The notes: generated by a model from the letters alone, not told the origin. Positions 24,809-34,652 are shown, counted from the stretch's first letter. The stretch: 64,000 bases of DNA from Micromonospora pisi (GCF_003633685.1 NZ_RBKT01000001.1:248001-312000), one strand, 5' to 3'. Numbers and translations: made by a program.

Positions 24809-27022
24809 GTGACTCCAGCACGTCCATCCATCGATCGGCGCGGGTTGCTGAAGGTCGGCGGCGCCGCGACCGTGGCAGCGATCATCGCCCCGCAGGTCGC
24901 CGGATCCGCACAAGCCGCACCGCACTCCGGCGCCTCGGCGGCACCCGCCTCGCCGGAGGCGGCGTTCCTGGACCAGAACCCGAGCTGGGTGGTGAAACCG
25001 TTCGCGCTGGACCAGGTCACCCTGGCCGAGGGAACGGTCTTCGCCGAGAAGCGGGCACGGGTGCTCAACCTCGCCACGGCGTACTCGGCCGACCGGGTGT
25101 TGCACAACTTCCGGGTGACCGCCGGCCTGCCCACCCCGGAGGGTTCGTCACCGCCGGGCGGCTGGGACGACGCCACCGGCAACCTGCGCGGGCACTTCAG
25201 TGGGCATCTGATCACCATGTTCGCGCAGGCGTACGCGTCGACCCGCGACCAGCTCTACAAGGACAAGATCGACTACATCGTCGCGGAACTCGGCAAGTGT
25301 CAGGACGCGATCGCGGCGAGCGGGCAGGCAAGCCATCCCGGCTTCCTGGCCGCCTATCCGGAGACCCAGTTCATCCGGCTGGAATCGTTCGCCACCTACC
25401 CGACGATCTGGGCGCCGTACTACACCTGCCACAAGATCATGCGCGGGTTGATCGACGCGTACCTGCTGGTGGGGAACGAGCAGGCCCTCGAGATCGTGAC
25501 CAAGATGGGCGACTGGGTGCACAGTCGGCTCTCGGTCCTCCCCCGCGAACAACTCAACCGGATGTGGGCGATCTACATCGCCGGCGAGTACGGCGGCATG
25601 AACGAGGTGATGGCCGACCTGCACGCCCTCACCGGCGACGAGCGTTACCTGACCACGGCGAAGTGCTTCGACAACCGGCAGGCGCTCTTCGGAGCCTGCG
25701 TGGAGAACCACGACATCCTGACCCGGCTGCACGCCAACACCCACGTTCCGCAGTTCGTCGGCTACCTGCGGGTCTTCGACCGGTCGAATGAGCCGGACTA
25801 CCACGCCGCCGCCGAGAACTTCTGGCACATGGTGGTGCCGCACCGGATGTACGCCCATGGCGGCACCAGCGGCACCTGGCCGGCGGGTGACGCCGGACCC
25901 GCGAACACCAACGCGGAGCTGTTCCAGCCGCGCGGCAACATCGCCGGCTCGATCGCCGGCAACGGCGCCGAGACGTGTACGTCGTACAACCTGCTCAAGG
26001 TCTCGCGGAACCTGTTCTTCCACGACCCCGACCCGAAGTACATGGACTACTACGAGCGGACCCTGGTCAACCACATCCTCGGGTCCCGCCGCGACGCCGA
26101 CAGCACCAGCAACCCGAACGTGGTCTACTTCCTGCCACTGACCCCGGGCAGTTCCCGCGGATACGGCAACACCGGCACCTGCTGCGGCGGCAGCGGCCTG
26201 GAGAACCACACCAAGTACCAGGAGTCCGTCTACTTCCGCTCGGCCGACAACGCCTCGCTCTACGTCAACCTCTTCGTCGGCTCCACCCTGAACTGGGCGG
26301 AGAAGGGGATCACCGTCACCCAGACCACCGACTTCCCCCGCCAGCAGGAGAGCACCCTGACGGTCAGCGGCGGCAGGGCGCAGCTCGACATCCTGGTGCG
26401 GGTGCCGAACTGGGCGAAGAACTTCCAGGTCTGGATCAACGGGCAGGAGCGGCTGGGGCCGAAGACGCCCGGCACCTACCTGCGGCTGCGCCGGATGTGG
26501 CAGGACGGCGACACCGTACGGATCTCGATGCCGTTCGGACTGCGGGTCGAGAAGGCGCTGGACCGGGCGGACACCCAGACCGTCTTCCACGGCCCGGTGG
26601 TGCTCGCCGCGCTCAGCTCCGACCCCGCCTACCGGGAGTTCTCGTTCTACCGGCAGGTGAGACTCGACGGCGACATCTCCCCCGCCTTCGCGCCGGGCGC
26701 AGCCGGCACCTTCACCACGAACGGGCACACGCTGCGTCCGCTCTACGTCGGTGACACCCAGGCCCACCACATCTACTTCCGGCGTACCGAGCCGACGGTG
26801 GTCTTCGGGACGTACGACTCCGGGGTGGCGAACAAGCAGCGCGACGGGCAGACGTTCCTCGACCTGGTCTGGGCCCAGGCCCCGTTCGGCAGCCACCAGG
26901 AGTTCATGAAGACGGTGACGGCCGCCTCCGCGAACTGGGTACGCCAGGGCTTCCTCACCCGCGACGAACGTACCGCCATCCTCGCTGCCGCCACGGACGC
27001 GGAGGGCGAGCTGCGCATCTGA
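24809..27022 (+). CDS. Secreted GH127-type beta-L-arabinofuranosidase
   Basis: 737 residues with a twin-arginine type signal (RRGLLKVGGAAT, cut after ...SAQA near residue 35). The body is an (alpha/alpha)-barrel followed by beta-sandwich domains, as in family GH127. The catalytic zinc site of this family is present: Glu388 and Cys390 in GAETCTSYN, and Cys458-Cys459 in TGTCCGGSG. Such enzymes release beta-L-arabinofuranose from plant glycoproteins such as extensin and from arabinan side chains. GTG start after AGGGGG. Preceded by LacI-type palindromes and followed by a strong hairpin, so it is a single-gene unit, probably sugar-induced. Confidence 0.88.
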   Translation: MTPARPSIDRRGLLKVGGAATVAAIIAPQVAGSAQAAPHSGASAAPASPEAAFLDQNPSWVVKPFALDQVTLAEGTVFAEKRARVLNLATAYSADRVLHNFRVTAGLPTPEGSSPPGGWDDATGNLRGHFSGHLITMFAQAYASTRDQLYKDKIDYIVAELGKCQDAIAASGQASHPGFLAAYPETQFIRLESFATYPTIWAPYYTCHKIMRGLIDAYLLVGNEQALEIVTKMGDWVHSRLSVLPREQLNRMWAIYIAGEYGGMNEVMADLHALTGDERYLTTAKCFDNRQALFGACVENHDILTRLHANTHVPQFVGYLRVFDRSNEPDYHAAAENFWHMVVPHRMYAHGGTSGTWPAGDAGPANTNAELFQPRGNIAGSIAGNGAETCTSYNLLKVSRNLFFHDPDPKYMDYYERTLVNHILGSRRDADSTSNPNVVYFLPLTPGSSRGYGNTGTCCGGSGLENHTKYQESVYFRSADNASLYVNLFVGSTLNWAEKGITVTQTTDFPRQQESTLTVSGGRAQLDILVRVPNWAKNFQVWINGQERLGPKTPGTYLRLRRMWQDGDTVRISMPFGLRVEKALDRADTQTVFHGPVVLAALSSDPAYREFSFYRQVRLDGDISPAFAPGAAGTFTTNGHTLRPLYVGDTQAHHIYFRRTEPTVVFGTYDSGVANKQRDGQTFLDLVWAQAPFGSHQEFMKTVTAASANWVRQGFLTRDERTAILAAATDAEGELRI

Positions 27023-27028
27023 TCTGGG

Positions 27029-27062
27029 CCGGTGGTAGCGGCGCGGCGTCCGCTACCACCGG
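27029..27062 (+). terminator. Hairpin terminator after GH127 gene
   Basis: CCGGTGGTAGCGG (27029-27041) pairs perfectly with CCGCTACCACCGG (27050-27062) around eight bases, seven bases after the stop. Confidence 0.8.
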
Positions 27063-27108
27063 AGCCAGCAACCTCAACATTTTGTTGAAAAGGAGCCGTT
27101 GATCAGTC

Positions 27109-27552
27109 ATGATTCAGGTCATGGTTGATCCCTTCACCCGACCCGACCCGGCAGCCCGGCGCGCGGAACGCACCTACCAGGCGTTGGCGCACCTCGTCGA
27201 ACGGCACGCCAACGATCCCGAGCGCCGATCCCGACAGGTCCACCCGTCGATGGCCGCCCCGCACGAAGTGATCCGGCTCGTCGCCGGCATTGCCGGTGGC
27301 ACGATCCCGACCGGGCCGGACGAGCCGGATATCGACAAGACCGACCTCGTCGCGGCCCTCACCCTCCTACCGAACGTCCGGGCCGACCTCGACGCGACCG
27401 AGCTGCACCTGCTGAGAACCGCCCGGAGCAGGGCGATGACCTGGCAGGACATCGCCTTCAGCCTGGGCCTCAACACACCTCAGGCGGCCCGGCAGCGGTA
27501 CGAGCGCCTCGAAGCACGCGCCGACGACCCGACCCAACCAGGGGTGGGGTAG
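27109..27552 (+). CDS. Small HTH DNA-binding protein
   Basis: 147 residues, ATG at 27109 after AAAGGAG. The C-terminal part, ATELHLLRTARSRAMTWQDI followed by AFSLGLNTPQAARQRYERL, is a sigma-region-4-like helix-turn-helix common in actinobacterial small regulators; the N-terminal half is charged with no recognisable domain. Target unknown. Confidence 0.75.
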   Translation: MIQVMVDPFTRPDPAARRAERTYQALAHLVERHANDPERRSRQVHPSMAAPHEVIRLVAGIAGGTIPTGPDEPDIDKTDLVAALTLLPNVRADLDATELHLLRTARSRAMTWQDIAFSLGLNTPQAARQRYERLEARADDPTQPGVG

Positions 27553-27642
27553 GGCCAGCGGGATTGTCAGCCGAACGATCGATCGGCACGCTGAGGTGAA
27601 CCACCCGCGTCCGCGTACACGCGGCTCACCGGAAGGCACAGC

Positions 27643-27894
27643 GTGATGAGGAGAGCTCTCGGAGTCATCGGCCTGATCATCGGCCTCTATCTCATCGTAC
27701 GGGCGGCGCTGGAGCCATTCGTCATCGACATGTCCGACCCGGCGACCTACCGCGACGACTGGGGCGGACCGAGTCTCGCCGGAGTCCTCGCCGTGCACTG
27801 TGGACCCGGCATCGTCGCCGCCCTCATCATCGCAACAGTGCTGCTACGACGTCGGTCGACCCGACGACACGCCCAGCCCGGCAAGGGCGTGTGA
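27643..27894 (+). CDS. Small two-helix membrane protein
   Basis: 83 residues with membrane helices at about 4-22 and 48-68 and a short outside loop; basic C-terminal tail. A purine-rich CGGAAGG precedes the ATG. Family not recognised. Its 3' end is only nine bases from the end of the convergent flavoprotein gene. Confidence 0.65.
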   Translation: MMRRALGVIGLIIGLYLIVRAALEPFVIDMSDPATYRDDWGGPSLAGVLAVHCGPGIVAALIIATVLLRRRSTRRHAQPGKGV

Positions 27895-27903
27895 AGCCAC
27901 CGG

Positions 27904-29601
27904 TCAGGCCGGGCTGGGCAGCAACAGGTCGAGGAAGGGGTTGCTGAACACCCGGTGCGGGTCGTACGCGTTGAGGTCCGCGACCGCCTGGTCCCAGGTC
28001 GGGTCGGGCCCCTGTCGGTAGGAGTCGGGCACGATCCGGGTCAGCATCGACGGGTCGACCCAGGCGGCGGTGCCGCTGTACCCCCAGCCCTTCGACCACT
28101 CGGCGCGGCAGCCGGCGTACGAGCCGGTGTAGTTGGCGAAGAAGAAGTGCTCCATCTCCCGGTAGAACTCGTGGGCCCGGGGCGCGGTGGGGAAGGTGAG
28201 CACGTCGAACCAGACGACCACGTCCCAGTCTGGGTGGTCCGCCCGAGGCCGGGCCGCGGACAGCGCCGGTGGCCGCGCCCCGGGTACGCCGACGTCGGCA
28301 GCCCGGTCGAGCCCGGCGACCCGGATCTCAACCTGTCCGGTCACCGGGAACTCGCCCCGCGCCTGGTAGGCGGCGAGCTGCCGTTGGTAGAAGCTGGCGA
28401 ACTCGCTGACCACCCGTTGAATCGAGCCGCGACTGGTGTGCACCGCGTAGCCGTTCGCGTGCTCCCGCAGCGTGGTCGGCTTGACGTAGAGCAACAGGTT
28501 CTTCGACGGTCCCCACAGGTCGGTGGCGAGGGTGGCGGTCAGCCCGGTGACGGCGGTGGTGTACTGCACCCGCCCAAAGGTGGGCGCCAGTTCCCACGCC
28601 CCGTTCAGCAACTGCTCGGCCAGTTCGGCGACCGGCCTCGGAACGTTGTCGGAGAAGACGTAGTTGTAGGGCGTGACCACCGGCCGGGAGGTCAACGGGC
28701 GCTGTGGGCTGACGCTCCACACCTTGAGCCAGGGGTGGGAGGTGAAGGCGAACCAGATCGCCTCCACCCGTCCGGCGGCGGCCACGAAGCTGGCGAGGGT
28801 GCGTCGTGCCCCGCTGCCCGGCGGGGCGAACAGTTCCGTCGCGGGAATGTCGACGGTGCTCACGCAGCGAAGGTTCTGGTTGGCGCCGACCCGCAGCGTC
28901 ACCTCGGTGACGAACGCGCGGCCGACGTGGGTCAGCAGTGCCGTACAGGCGGGGTCCGCACGGTCGAAGATCCGCAGGACGTACCCGCCGGCCGCGGGGT
29001 CCCACACCACCGCGGTGAGGGAGAGGATCAGGTTGCTCAGCGACCCGTAGGTGTGCCCCGGTGTCCGGGTCTCGCCGTCCGCCGGCACCGATGTGCCGTG
29101 CCCGTTGATGGCGAGCACGCCGCCCACGCTCAGCTCGCCAGGCGCCGGGGTGTTGGTGACGCCGAGTTCGTGTTCCTCCAGGAAGGTGAGCAGGCTCTCC
29201 ATCGAGGCACCGGTCTGCACGCGTACCGCCGCCGGCGCGGTCGAGACGACCGTCATCGAGGTCAGGTGCCGGGTGGTGTCCATCAGGATGACCCGGTCGG
29301 CGCCGCTGGCACCGGCGGGTACGGTGAGCGGCGCCCAGGTGTGCCGGTAGCCACGGGCGCGTACGCAGTAGCCCTGCGCGTACGCCCAGTTGGTCACCGT
29401 CACCACGTCTGCCGCCGTGCGTGGCACACAGGTCCACATGCTGCTGGCCTGGATCTCGCCGGCCCAGTTGCGGTACGCCTCCCGGTACACCTCGATGCCG
29501 GACGGGAAGTCAGGTGGTGCCGACCGGTCGGTCGGCAGCCACAGTGGTCCGAGCGCCGTGACGGCGGATGCCTCCAGGAAGTTGCGTCGGGTAAGGGCCA
29601 T
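27904..29601 (-). CDS. Type II cholesterol-oxidase-like FAD enzyme (VAO family)
   Basis: 565 residues. A twin-arginine-like start (TRRNFLEASAVTALG) precedes a VAO/PCMH-type FAD domain: ARGYRHTWAPLTVPAG (His87 at the place of the covalent FAD His), NTPAPGELSVGGVLAINGHG, PGHTYGSLSNLILSLTAVVWDP. The substrate domain has EAIWFAF with the conserved Glu, PYNYVFSDNVPRP and EIRVAGLDRAADVGVPGARPP, and the end shows PEWSKGW-like AEWSKGW. These are the landmarks of the Brevibacterium type II (covalent-FAD) cholesterol oxidase rather than the GMC type. Likely secreted oxidation/isomerisation of a 3-beta-hydroxysterol. No other sterol genes are adjacent, so the natural substrate may be another alcohol. 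Confidence 0.87.
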   Translation of the reverse strand: MALTRRNFLEASAVTALGPLWLPTDRSAPPDFPSGIEVYREAYRNWAGEIQASSMWTCVPRTAADVVTVTNWAYAQGYCVRARGYRHTWAPLTVPAGASGADRVILMDTTRHLTSMTVVSTAPAAVRVQTGASMESLLTFLEEHELGVTNTPAPGELSVGGVLAINGHGTSVPADGETRTPGHTYGSLSNLILSLTAVVWDPAAGGYVLRIFDRADPACTALLTHVGRAFVTEVTLRVGANQNLRCVSTVDIPATELFAPPGSGARRTLASFVAAAGRVEAIWFAFTSHPWLKVWSVSPQRPLTSRPVVTPYNYVFSDNVPRPVAELAEQLLNGAWELAPTFGRVQYTTAVTGLTATLATDLWGPSKNLLLYVKPTTLREHANGYAVHTSRGSIQRVVSEFASFYQRQLAAYQARGEFPVTGQVEIRVAGLDRAADVGVPGARPPALSAARPRADHPDWDVVVWFDVLTFPTAPRAHEFYREMEHFFFANYTGSYAGCRAEWSKGWGYSGTAAWVDPSMLTRIVPDSYRQGPDPTWDQAVADLNAYDPHRVFSNPFLDLLLPSPA

Positions 29602-29878
29602 CTCGATCCTCTCGTCGCCGGTCAGGTCCCGCTCATCGCGCGACCTCTACCCGACCGCCGAACGGGCAAACCGGAGCGAGGGCCGAGGACGGGCTCGCCG
29701 GGTGGGACGGGCGTTGCGACACTCTCCCGGACCCGTTAACTACACGGCGGTGCTCGACGGACTCCGGCGCGTCCCGCAGAGACCACCTGAGCACGTCCGG
29801 ACGCCGGGGATGCGTCCGCTCCTGCCCGGCCTGCTCCATCAGCCCGGCCCGCGCGACTTGAAGGGATAACCAGCAACT

Positions 29879-30676
29879 ATGACCGACACCAACCGAGAAA
29901 TACTGCGCACCACATTCGGCCAGGACGCCGAACTCTACGACCAATGCCGTCCGACCTATCCGCCCCAGCTGTTCACCGACCTCGCCACACTCGCAGATCT
30001 CGGTCCACACGCTCGGGTGCTGGAGATCGGATGCGGCACCGGCCAAGCGACCCTGCCCCTGGCACAACTGGGATGCCATGTCGTCGCGATGGACCTCAGC
30101 CCCGACATGGCCGCCATCGCCCGACGCAACCTCGCACAGTTCCCGAATGTCACCGTCGTCGCGGCGGCCTTCGAGGACTGGCAGCCCCCGGACGGAACCT
30201 TCGACGCGGTTCTCTCCGCGACCGCGTTCCACTGGCTTGACCCCGACGTGCGCATGATCAAAGCCGCTGACCTGCTGCGGCCCGGCGGATCTCTCGGCAT
30301 CGTCTCGACTCACCACATCGCCGGCGGGACGAACGCCTTCTTCGCCGACGCACAACGATGCTACGAACGTTTCGACCCCACAACACCGCCCGGCATGCGC
30401 CTGACGACCGATGACGAGACCCCCGAGGAGGCGGCAGAGTTCCATCGATCGGCACGATTCGGGCCAGTCGAATTCCGGCGCTACGAGTGGCAACAGACCT
30501 ACACGGCGCCTGAGTATCTGAACCTGCTCATGACCTACTCCGGCAATCGGGCCATGGCACCGCAGGCACGCAGCAGCCTCTTCGCGTGCATCACTCACCT
30601 GATCGACGACGTCTACAGCGGAGCAATCACCAAGCAGTACCGGACCCGGCTCGCCATCGCGCACAAGACACCGTGA
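29879..30676 (+). CDS. Class I SAM-dependent methyltransferase
   Basis: 265 residues. FGQDAELYDQCRPTYPPQLF opening, motif I VLEIGCGTGQATLPLA, motif II MDLSPDMAAIA, DAVLSATAFHWLDP (a segment shared by a common actinobacterial methyltransferase group) and LLRPGGSLGIV. No extra domains. The start follows AAGGGATAACC. Free-standing on the plus strand between the flavoprotein and symporter genes; acceptor unknown. Confidence 0.85.
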   Translation: MTDTNREILRTTFGQDAELYDQCRPTYPPQLFTDLATLADLGPHARVLEIGCGTGQATLPLAQLGCHVVAMDLSPDMAAIARRNLAQFPNVTVVAAAFEDWQPPDGTFDAVLSATAFHWLDPDVRMIKAADLLRPGGSLGIVSTHHIAGGTNAFFADAQRCYERFDPTTPPGMRLTTDDETPEEAAEFHRSARFGPVEFRRYEWQQTYTAPEYLNLLMTYSGNRAMAPQARSSLFACITHLIDDVYSGAITKQYRTRLAIAHKTP

Positions 30677-30925
30677 CTCGGCTCGGCATCCGATCTGCGC
30701 ACTGCCGTCACCTCGAGCAGACGGCGAACGAACGCCGGCTCTCCAGCTTCGCCGCGCCGTCCGAGCCGCCGCGCCAGTTCGCGAACCCGAGCGCTCAACG
30801 GTGGTCATACTGAGGGTGGACACGTCAGTTCCCGCCTATCGGCGCTTCAGAATTCGCGAACCCGAGAGCTCTCCATCACCACTGACCAATACGACAACTC
30901 CGGCGCGGCGGACACCGCCCCGGCC

Positions 30926-31252
30926 CTACCCGGCCGCGCCGGTGACGTCGTCGCCCCGCCGCTGCGCGGTCGACACGTCGGCCGTCTCGACCGGGCGCAG
31001 CCACTGCCAGAGCAGGAAGGCCAGGCCGAAGAGGAGCATGGCGAGCCCGGCCCAGAGGTTGATCCGTACGCCCTGGGCCTTGTCGATCTCGGCGCGGGAG
31101 TCGAAAAGACCGATCCCGGTGACGATCAGCCCGTACGCGAGGAAGAGTCCGCCGATCACCCGACGCAGGTCGAACCGGCGGGCGGCGGCCGACCGCCGCT
31201 CCGCCTCGGTGCTGTCCAGCGTGTCGGCGCTCGGTTCGGTGTTCTCGGTCAT
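30926..31252 (-). CDS. Small membrane partner of SSS symporter
   Basis: 108 residues from the ATG at 31252 (GAAAGGGG eight bases before). Charged N-terminus, then two membrane helices near residues 33-51 and 65-84 (RVIGGLFLAYGLIVTGIGLF; NLWAGLAMLLFGLAFLLWQWL). Starts 15 bases after the symporter stop, so it is co-expressed and probably an accessory subunit; family not otherwise recognised. Confidence 0.72.
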   Translation of the reverse strand: MTENTEPSADTLDSTEAERRSAAARRFDLRRVIGGLFLAYGLIVTGIGLFDSRAEIDKAQGVRINLWAGLAMLLFGLAFLLWQWLRPVETADVSTAQRRGDDVTGAAG

Positions 31253-31266
31253 CACGCGCACCCCTT

Positions 31267-32922
31267 TCAGAGGACAAGCAGGTAGAGCAGGCCGGACAGG
31301 GCCAGCGCGACCCCGCCGAGCAGCAGTGGCGAGCGGTACCAGGCCGCGTCCCCGGCGAGCACGTCTCCCTTGAGGTCGACGCCGCCGAGGCCGTAGACCA
31401 GACCCCGCAGGTCATCGTCGGTCTTGGCCCGACCGAGCGGTGTGAGCAGCACCGCGACGACCGCCACCATGACAAACGCGACCCCGGCGCCCCAGAAGCT
31501 CTCCTCCAGGTCGGAGCCGAAGTCGAGCACCCCACCGAGGTAGAGCAGGTACGTGGCGAGCGAACCGACGGTGCCGGCGAGCAGGGACCAGAAACCGGCC
31601 CAGGCGGTCATGCGCTTCCAGAACATGCCGAAGATGAAGGTGGCGAAGAGTGGGGCGTTGAACAGGGAGAACAGCGTCTGGATGTAGTTCATGATGTTGC
31701 TGAAGCCGGCCGCGATGAAAGCCGTACCGATGCCGACGATCACCCCGGCGACGGTGGCGATCCGGCCGACCCTCAGGTAGTAGTCGTCGGGGCGGTCCCG
31801 GCGGACGTACGACTGCCAGATGTCGTACGTGAAGACGGTGTTGAAGCCGCTGACGTTCGCCGCCATGCCGGCCATGAAGGAGGCGAGCAGGCCGGTGACC
31901 GCCACCCCGAGCACACCGTTGGGGAGCAGGTCACGCATCAACAGCGGGATCGCGTTGTTGTACTGCAGGGCACCGCTGGACGCCCCGAGCCCCTGCACGG
32001 TGACCAGGGCGATCAGCCCGGGAATCACGGTGACGACCGGGATGAGCAGTTTCGGGTACGCGGCGATGATCGGCGTACGGCGGGCGGCGCTCATGTTGCG
32101 CGCGGAGAGTGCCCGCTGCACCTCGGCGAAGTTCGTGGTCCAGTAACCGAAGGAGAGGACGAAGCCGAGGCCGAAGACGAGGCCGACCCAGTTCGCGCCG
32201 AGCGGGTTGGCCGAACTGCCGGTGTCGGCCCAGGTGTGCAGGCCGGCCTCGCCCAGATCGGAGGAGCGGACCGCGTCGAAGAGTCCGTCCACGCCGCCGA
32301 CCTTCACCAGACCGATGACGGTGATCGGAATCAGGCCGGCGAGGATCACGAAGAACTGGAGCACCTCGTTGTAGATCGCCGAGGTGAGCCCGCCGACGGT
32401 GATGTACGCCAGCACGATGGCGGCGCCGACCACGATGGAGAGCCAGAGCGGCCAGCCGAGCAGCGCCTGCATGACCAGGGCGAGTGCGTAGAGGTTCACC
32501 CCGGCGATCAGTACCTGGGCGAGGGCGAAGCTGAGCGCGTTGAACAGGTGGGTCGGCCGGTTGAAGCGCAGCCGCAGGTACTCCGGCACGCTACGGACCT
32601 TGGAGCCGTAGTAGAAGGGCATCATCACGATGCCGAGAAAGACCATCGCCGGTACGGCGCCGATCCAGTAGTAGTGCAGGGTCATCATGCCGTACTGGGC
32701 GCCGTTGGCGGCCATGCCGATGATCTCCAGCGCACCGAGGTTCGCCGCGACGAAGGCGAGTCCGGTCACCCAGGCCGGCAGGGAGCGGCCGGAGAGGAAG
32801 AAGTCGGTGCTGGTCCGGATCGCCCGGCGGGCCATGAGGCCCACACCGAGGACCGTGACGAAGTAGAGCGCCAGGATCGCGTAGTCCAGCGCGTTCATGT
32901 TGAGTCTCAGGCCGCCGTCCAC
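31267..32922 (-). CDS. Sodium:solute symporter (SSS family)
   Basis: 551 residues, about 14 membrane helices. The GTG at 32922 follows GAGAGGTGGCGG; an internal ATG at 32898 is weaker. FFLSGRSLPAWVTGLAFVAANLGALEI and YWTTNFAEVQRALSA are typical of sugar-type SSS carriers (SGLT/vSGLT branch), and SFMAGMAANVSGFNTVF corresponds to helix 8 lining the sodium site. Likely Na+-driven import of a sugar or myo-inositol; the substrate is not certain. Forms an operon with a small membrane protein. Confidence 0.87.
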   Translation of the reverse strand: MDGGLRLNMNALDYAILALYFVTVLGVGLMARRAIRTSTDFFLSGRSLPAWVTGLAFVAANLGALEIIGMAANGAQYGMMTLHYYWIGAVPAMVFLGIVMMPFYYGSKVRSVPEYLRLRFNRPTHLFNALSFALAQVLIAGVNLYALALVMQALLGWPLWLSIVVGAAIVLAYITVGGLTSAIYNEVLQFFVILAGLIPITVIGLVKVGGVDGLFDAVRSSDLGEAGLHTWADTGSSANPLGANWVGLVFGLGFVLSFGYWTTNFAEVQRALSARNMSAARRTPIIAAYPKLLIPVVTVIPGLIALVTVQGLGASSGALQYNNAIPLLMRDLLPNGVLGVAVTGLLASFMAGMAANVSGFNTVFTYDIWQSYVRRDRPDDYYLRVGRIATVAGVIVGIGTAFIAAGFSNIMNYIQTLFSLFNAPLFATFIFGMFWKRMTAWAGFWSLLAGTVGSLATYLLYLGGVLDFGSDLEESFWGAGVAFVMVAVVAVLLTPLGRAKTDDDLRGLVYGLGGVDLKGDVLAGDAAWYRSPLLLGGVALALSGLLYLLVL

Positions 32923-33355
32923 GCCGCCACCTCTCTCTCACCAGCGCCGCACGTACCGGCGGCGCGGGGCGCCTACTACCCGAGGCGAGAAGTTTTCACG
33001 CCTGCCGGCGGGTGTGGTGGATCACCAGGGGCAGGACGAGACCGGGCGGACCAGCGGGAAGAATTCGGACGCACCGGCGGAAAGAGCAGCCAAAACGTCA
33101 TTCGGCCACGTCGAGCCCATTGTTCAGATCCATTTGGCATTCCGTTGACCACGCACCAGGGCCGGACTTCTCATCCCTAAATCGAACGATTCCCCCGGCG
33201 CCTGACAGGCGTACGACACCGCACGACAAAGCCCCACCAGGACCGACGAACATTCACTGTCAGCAATGCGTCGGTCACGCAATTTTCCATCGACGACTGT
33301 GGAATTCTGTTCGCGGTCGGGTAAGTGCCCGGCCGATTGTGGGGAGGATACATCC
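32923..33355. other. Intergenic region between symporter and protease
   Basis: A divergent promoter region with lower GC than its surroundings. No open frame has convincing codon use, and no operator or RNA element is recognised. GGGGAGG at 33341-33347 is the ribosome site of the protease gene. Confidence 0.45.
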
Positions 33356-34609
33356 ATGAACACCAGGCCAATCCGCCTGCTGGCCATCGCGGCCAGCGCG
33401 GTCCTGCTCGCCGGGGTGGCGTTCGCCGCGCCGGCCGGAGCACGCGAGGCGAAGTCCGCGCCGGCCGCCGACACCGGCGCGGTCGCCGCAGCCGTCCGCG
33501 CCTACCAGTCGTCGTACCCGCAGATGTCGGCGGCGGCGGCACGCGCGGCGTTCGCCCAGCAGATGGACCGCAAGAAGGTGTACGAGCGGGTCGCCGCCGA
33601 CACCGCCACCTACGGCGGAGCGTGGTTCGACCCGCCGACCGGGCTGATGCACCTGTCGGCCACCACCCCCGCCGCCGCCTCCGCCGCGGCGAAGGCCGCC
33701 AAGGACCTCGGCATCCGCGCCGAGACGCACGTGGTCAGCCGTAGCTGGGCCCAGCTCGAACAGCAGGCCGCAGCCCTGCGGGCCGGCACCGACGGCCTCG
33801 CCAAGGCGGCGAAGGGCCAGGTCGGCATCGACGTCAAGACCAACAGTGTGGTGGTGGCCGTGCCGGCCGGCACGCTCTCCACCGCCCGGACTGCCGCACC
33901 CGCCGGGGTGTCGGTCGTCGCCGACCCGAACATCCAGACCGAGGCGGACGCCGGCTGCACCTCGCGGCTGGACTGCGACTGGACCGTCCGCGCCGGTGCC
34001 GTGCTCAAGTACAACGGCAGCGGCACCTGCTCGGTCGGCTTCACCGCCCGCAACGCGAGCGCCCAACGCTTCGTCTACACCGCCGGGCACTGCAACAGCG
34101 GCGGCGGCACCTGGAGCACCGGCGCGCAGAGCATCGGACCGATGACGAACTCGCTCCAGTCCGGGGCGATCGACGCCGGCATCATCCGGGTCGACAACAG
34201 CTGGTTCCAGTACGACTCCGGCGGCGAGATCTACGCCGAGAACGCCAACCACAGCGTCGCCCTGAACTACGTCGCCCCGACCACCGGTTACCTGCTGGTC
34301 GGCGAGACGGTCTGCCTCTCGGCGAACTTCACCGAGATCAACGGCCCGAACTACTGCGGCACCATCGGCAGCACCAGCGACGCGGCGGTGCTCGGCATGG
34401 TCCGGGTGGACGGCTTCGACGCCTGCGGCGGCGACAGCGGCGGCGGCTGGTACTGGCTCAGCTCGGCGACCTACCGGGTCGCGTACGGCATCCACAGCCG
34501 CAGTGACACCGGCTGCCACGGCAGCAGCGGCGGCACCCGGTCGTGGTTCGGCTCGATTCCGCTGGTCACCCCGCTCTGGGGTCTGAGCATCGAAACCCGG
34601 GCCTCCTGA
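33356..34609 (+). CDS. Secreted streptogrisin-type serine protease with propeptide
   Basis: 417 residues from the ATG at 33356. Signal peptide to about residue 29 (...AGVAFAAPAGA), then a propeptide of roughly 160 residues with AYGGAWFDPPTGLMH-type alpha-lytic prodomain features that assists folding. The chymotrypsin-like domain has His245 in YTAGHCN, Asp273 in IDAGII and Ser361 in CGGDSGGGW; paired Cys residues (CTSRLDCDW, CSVGF...HC, C...C) match disulphides of S1E proteases. Specificity is not resolved. Stands alone, followed by a terminator. Confidence 0.88.
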   Translation: MNTRPIRLLAIAASAVLLAGVAFAAPAGAREAKSAPAADTGAVAAAVRAYQSSYPQMSAAAARAAFAQQMDRKKVYERVAADTATYGGAWFDPPTGLMHLSATTPAAASAAAKAAKDLGIRAETHVVSRSWAQLEQQAAALRAGTDGLAKAAKGQVGIDVKTNSVVVAVPAGTLSTARTAAPAGVSVVADPNIQTEADAGCTSRLDCDWTVRAGAVLKYNGSGTCSVGFTARNASAQRFVYTAGHCNSGGGTWSTGAQSIGPMTNSLQSGAIDAGIIRVDNSWFQYDSGGEIYAENANHSVALNYVAPTTGYLLVGETVCLSANFTEINGPNYCGTIGSTSDAAVLGMVRVDGFDACGGDSGGGWYWLSSATYRVAYGIHSRSDTGCHGSSGGTRSWFGSIPLVTPLWGLSIETRAS

Positions 34610-34623
34610 CCAACAGCGACAAC

Positions 34624-34652
34624 GGGGCCCGCCGACCATTTCGGCGGGCCCC
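34624..34652 (+). terminator. Hairpin terminator after protease gene
   Basis: GGGGCCCGCCG (34624-34634) pairs perfectly with CGGCGGGCCCC (34642-34652) around seven bases, 15 bases after the protease stop. Confidence 0.8.
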
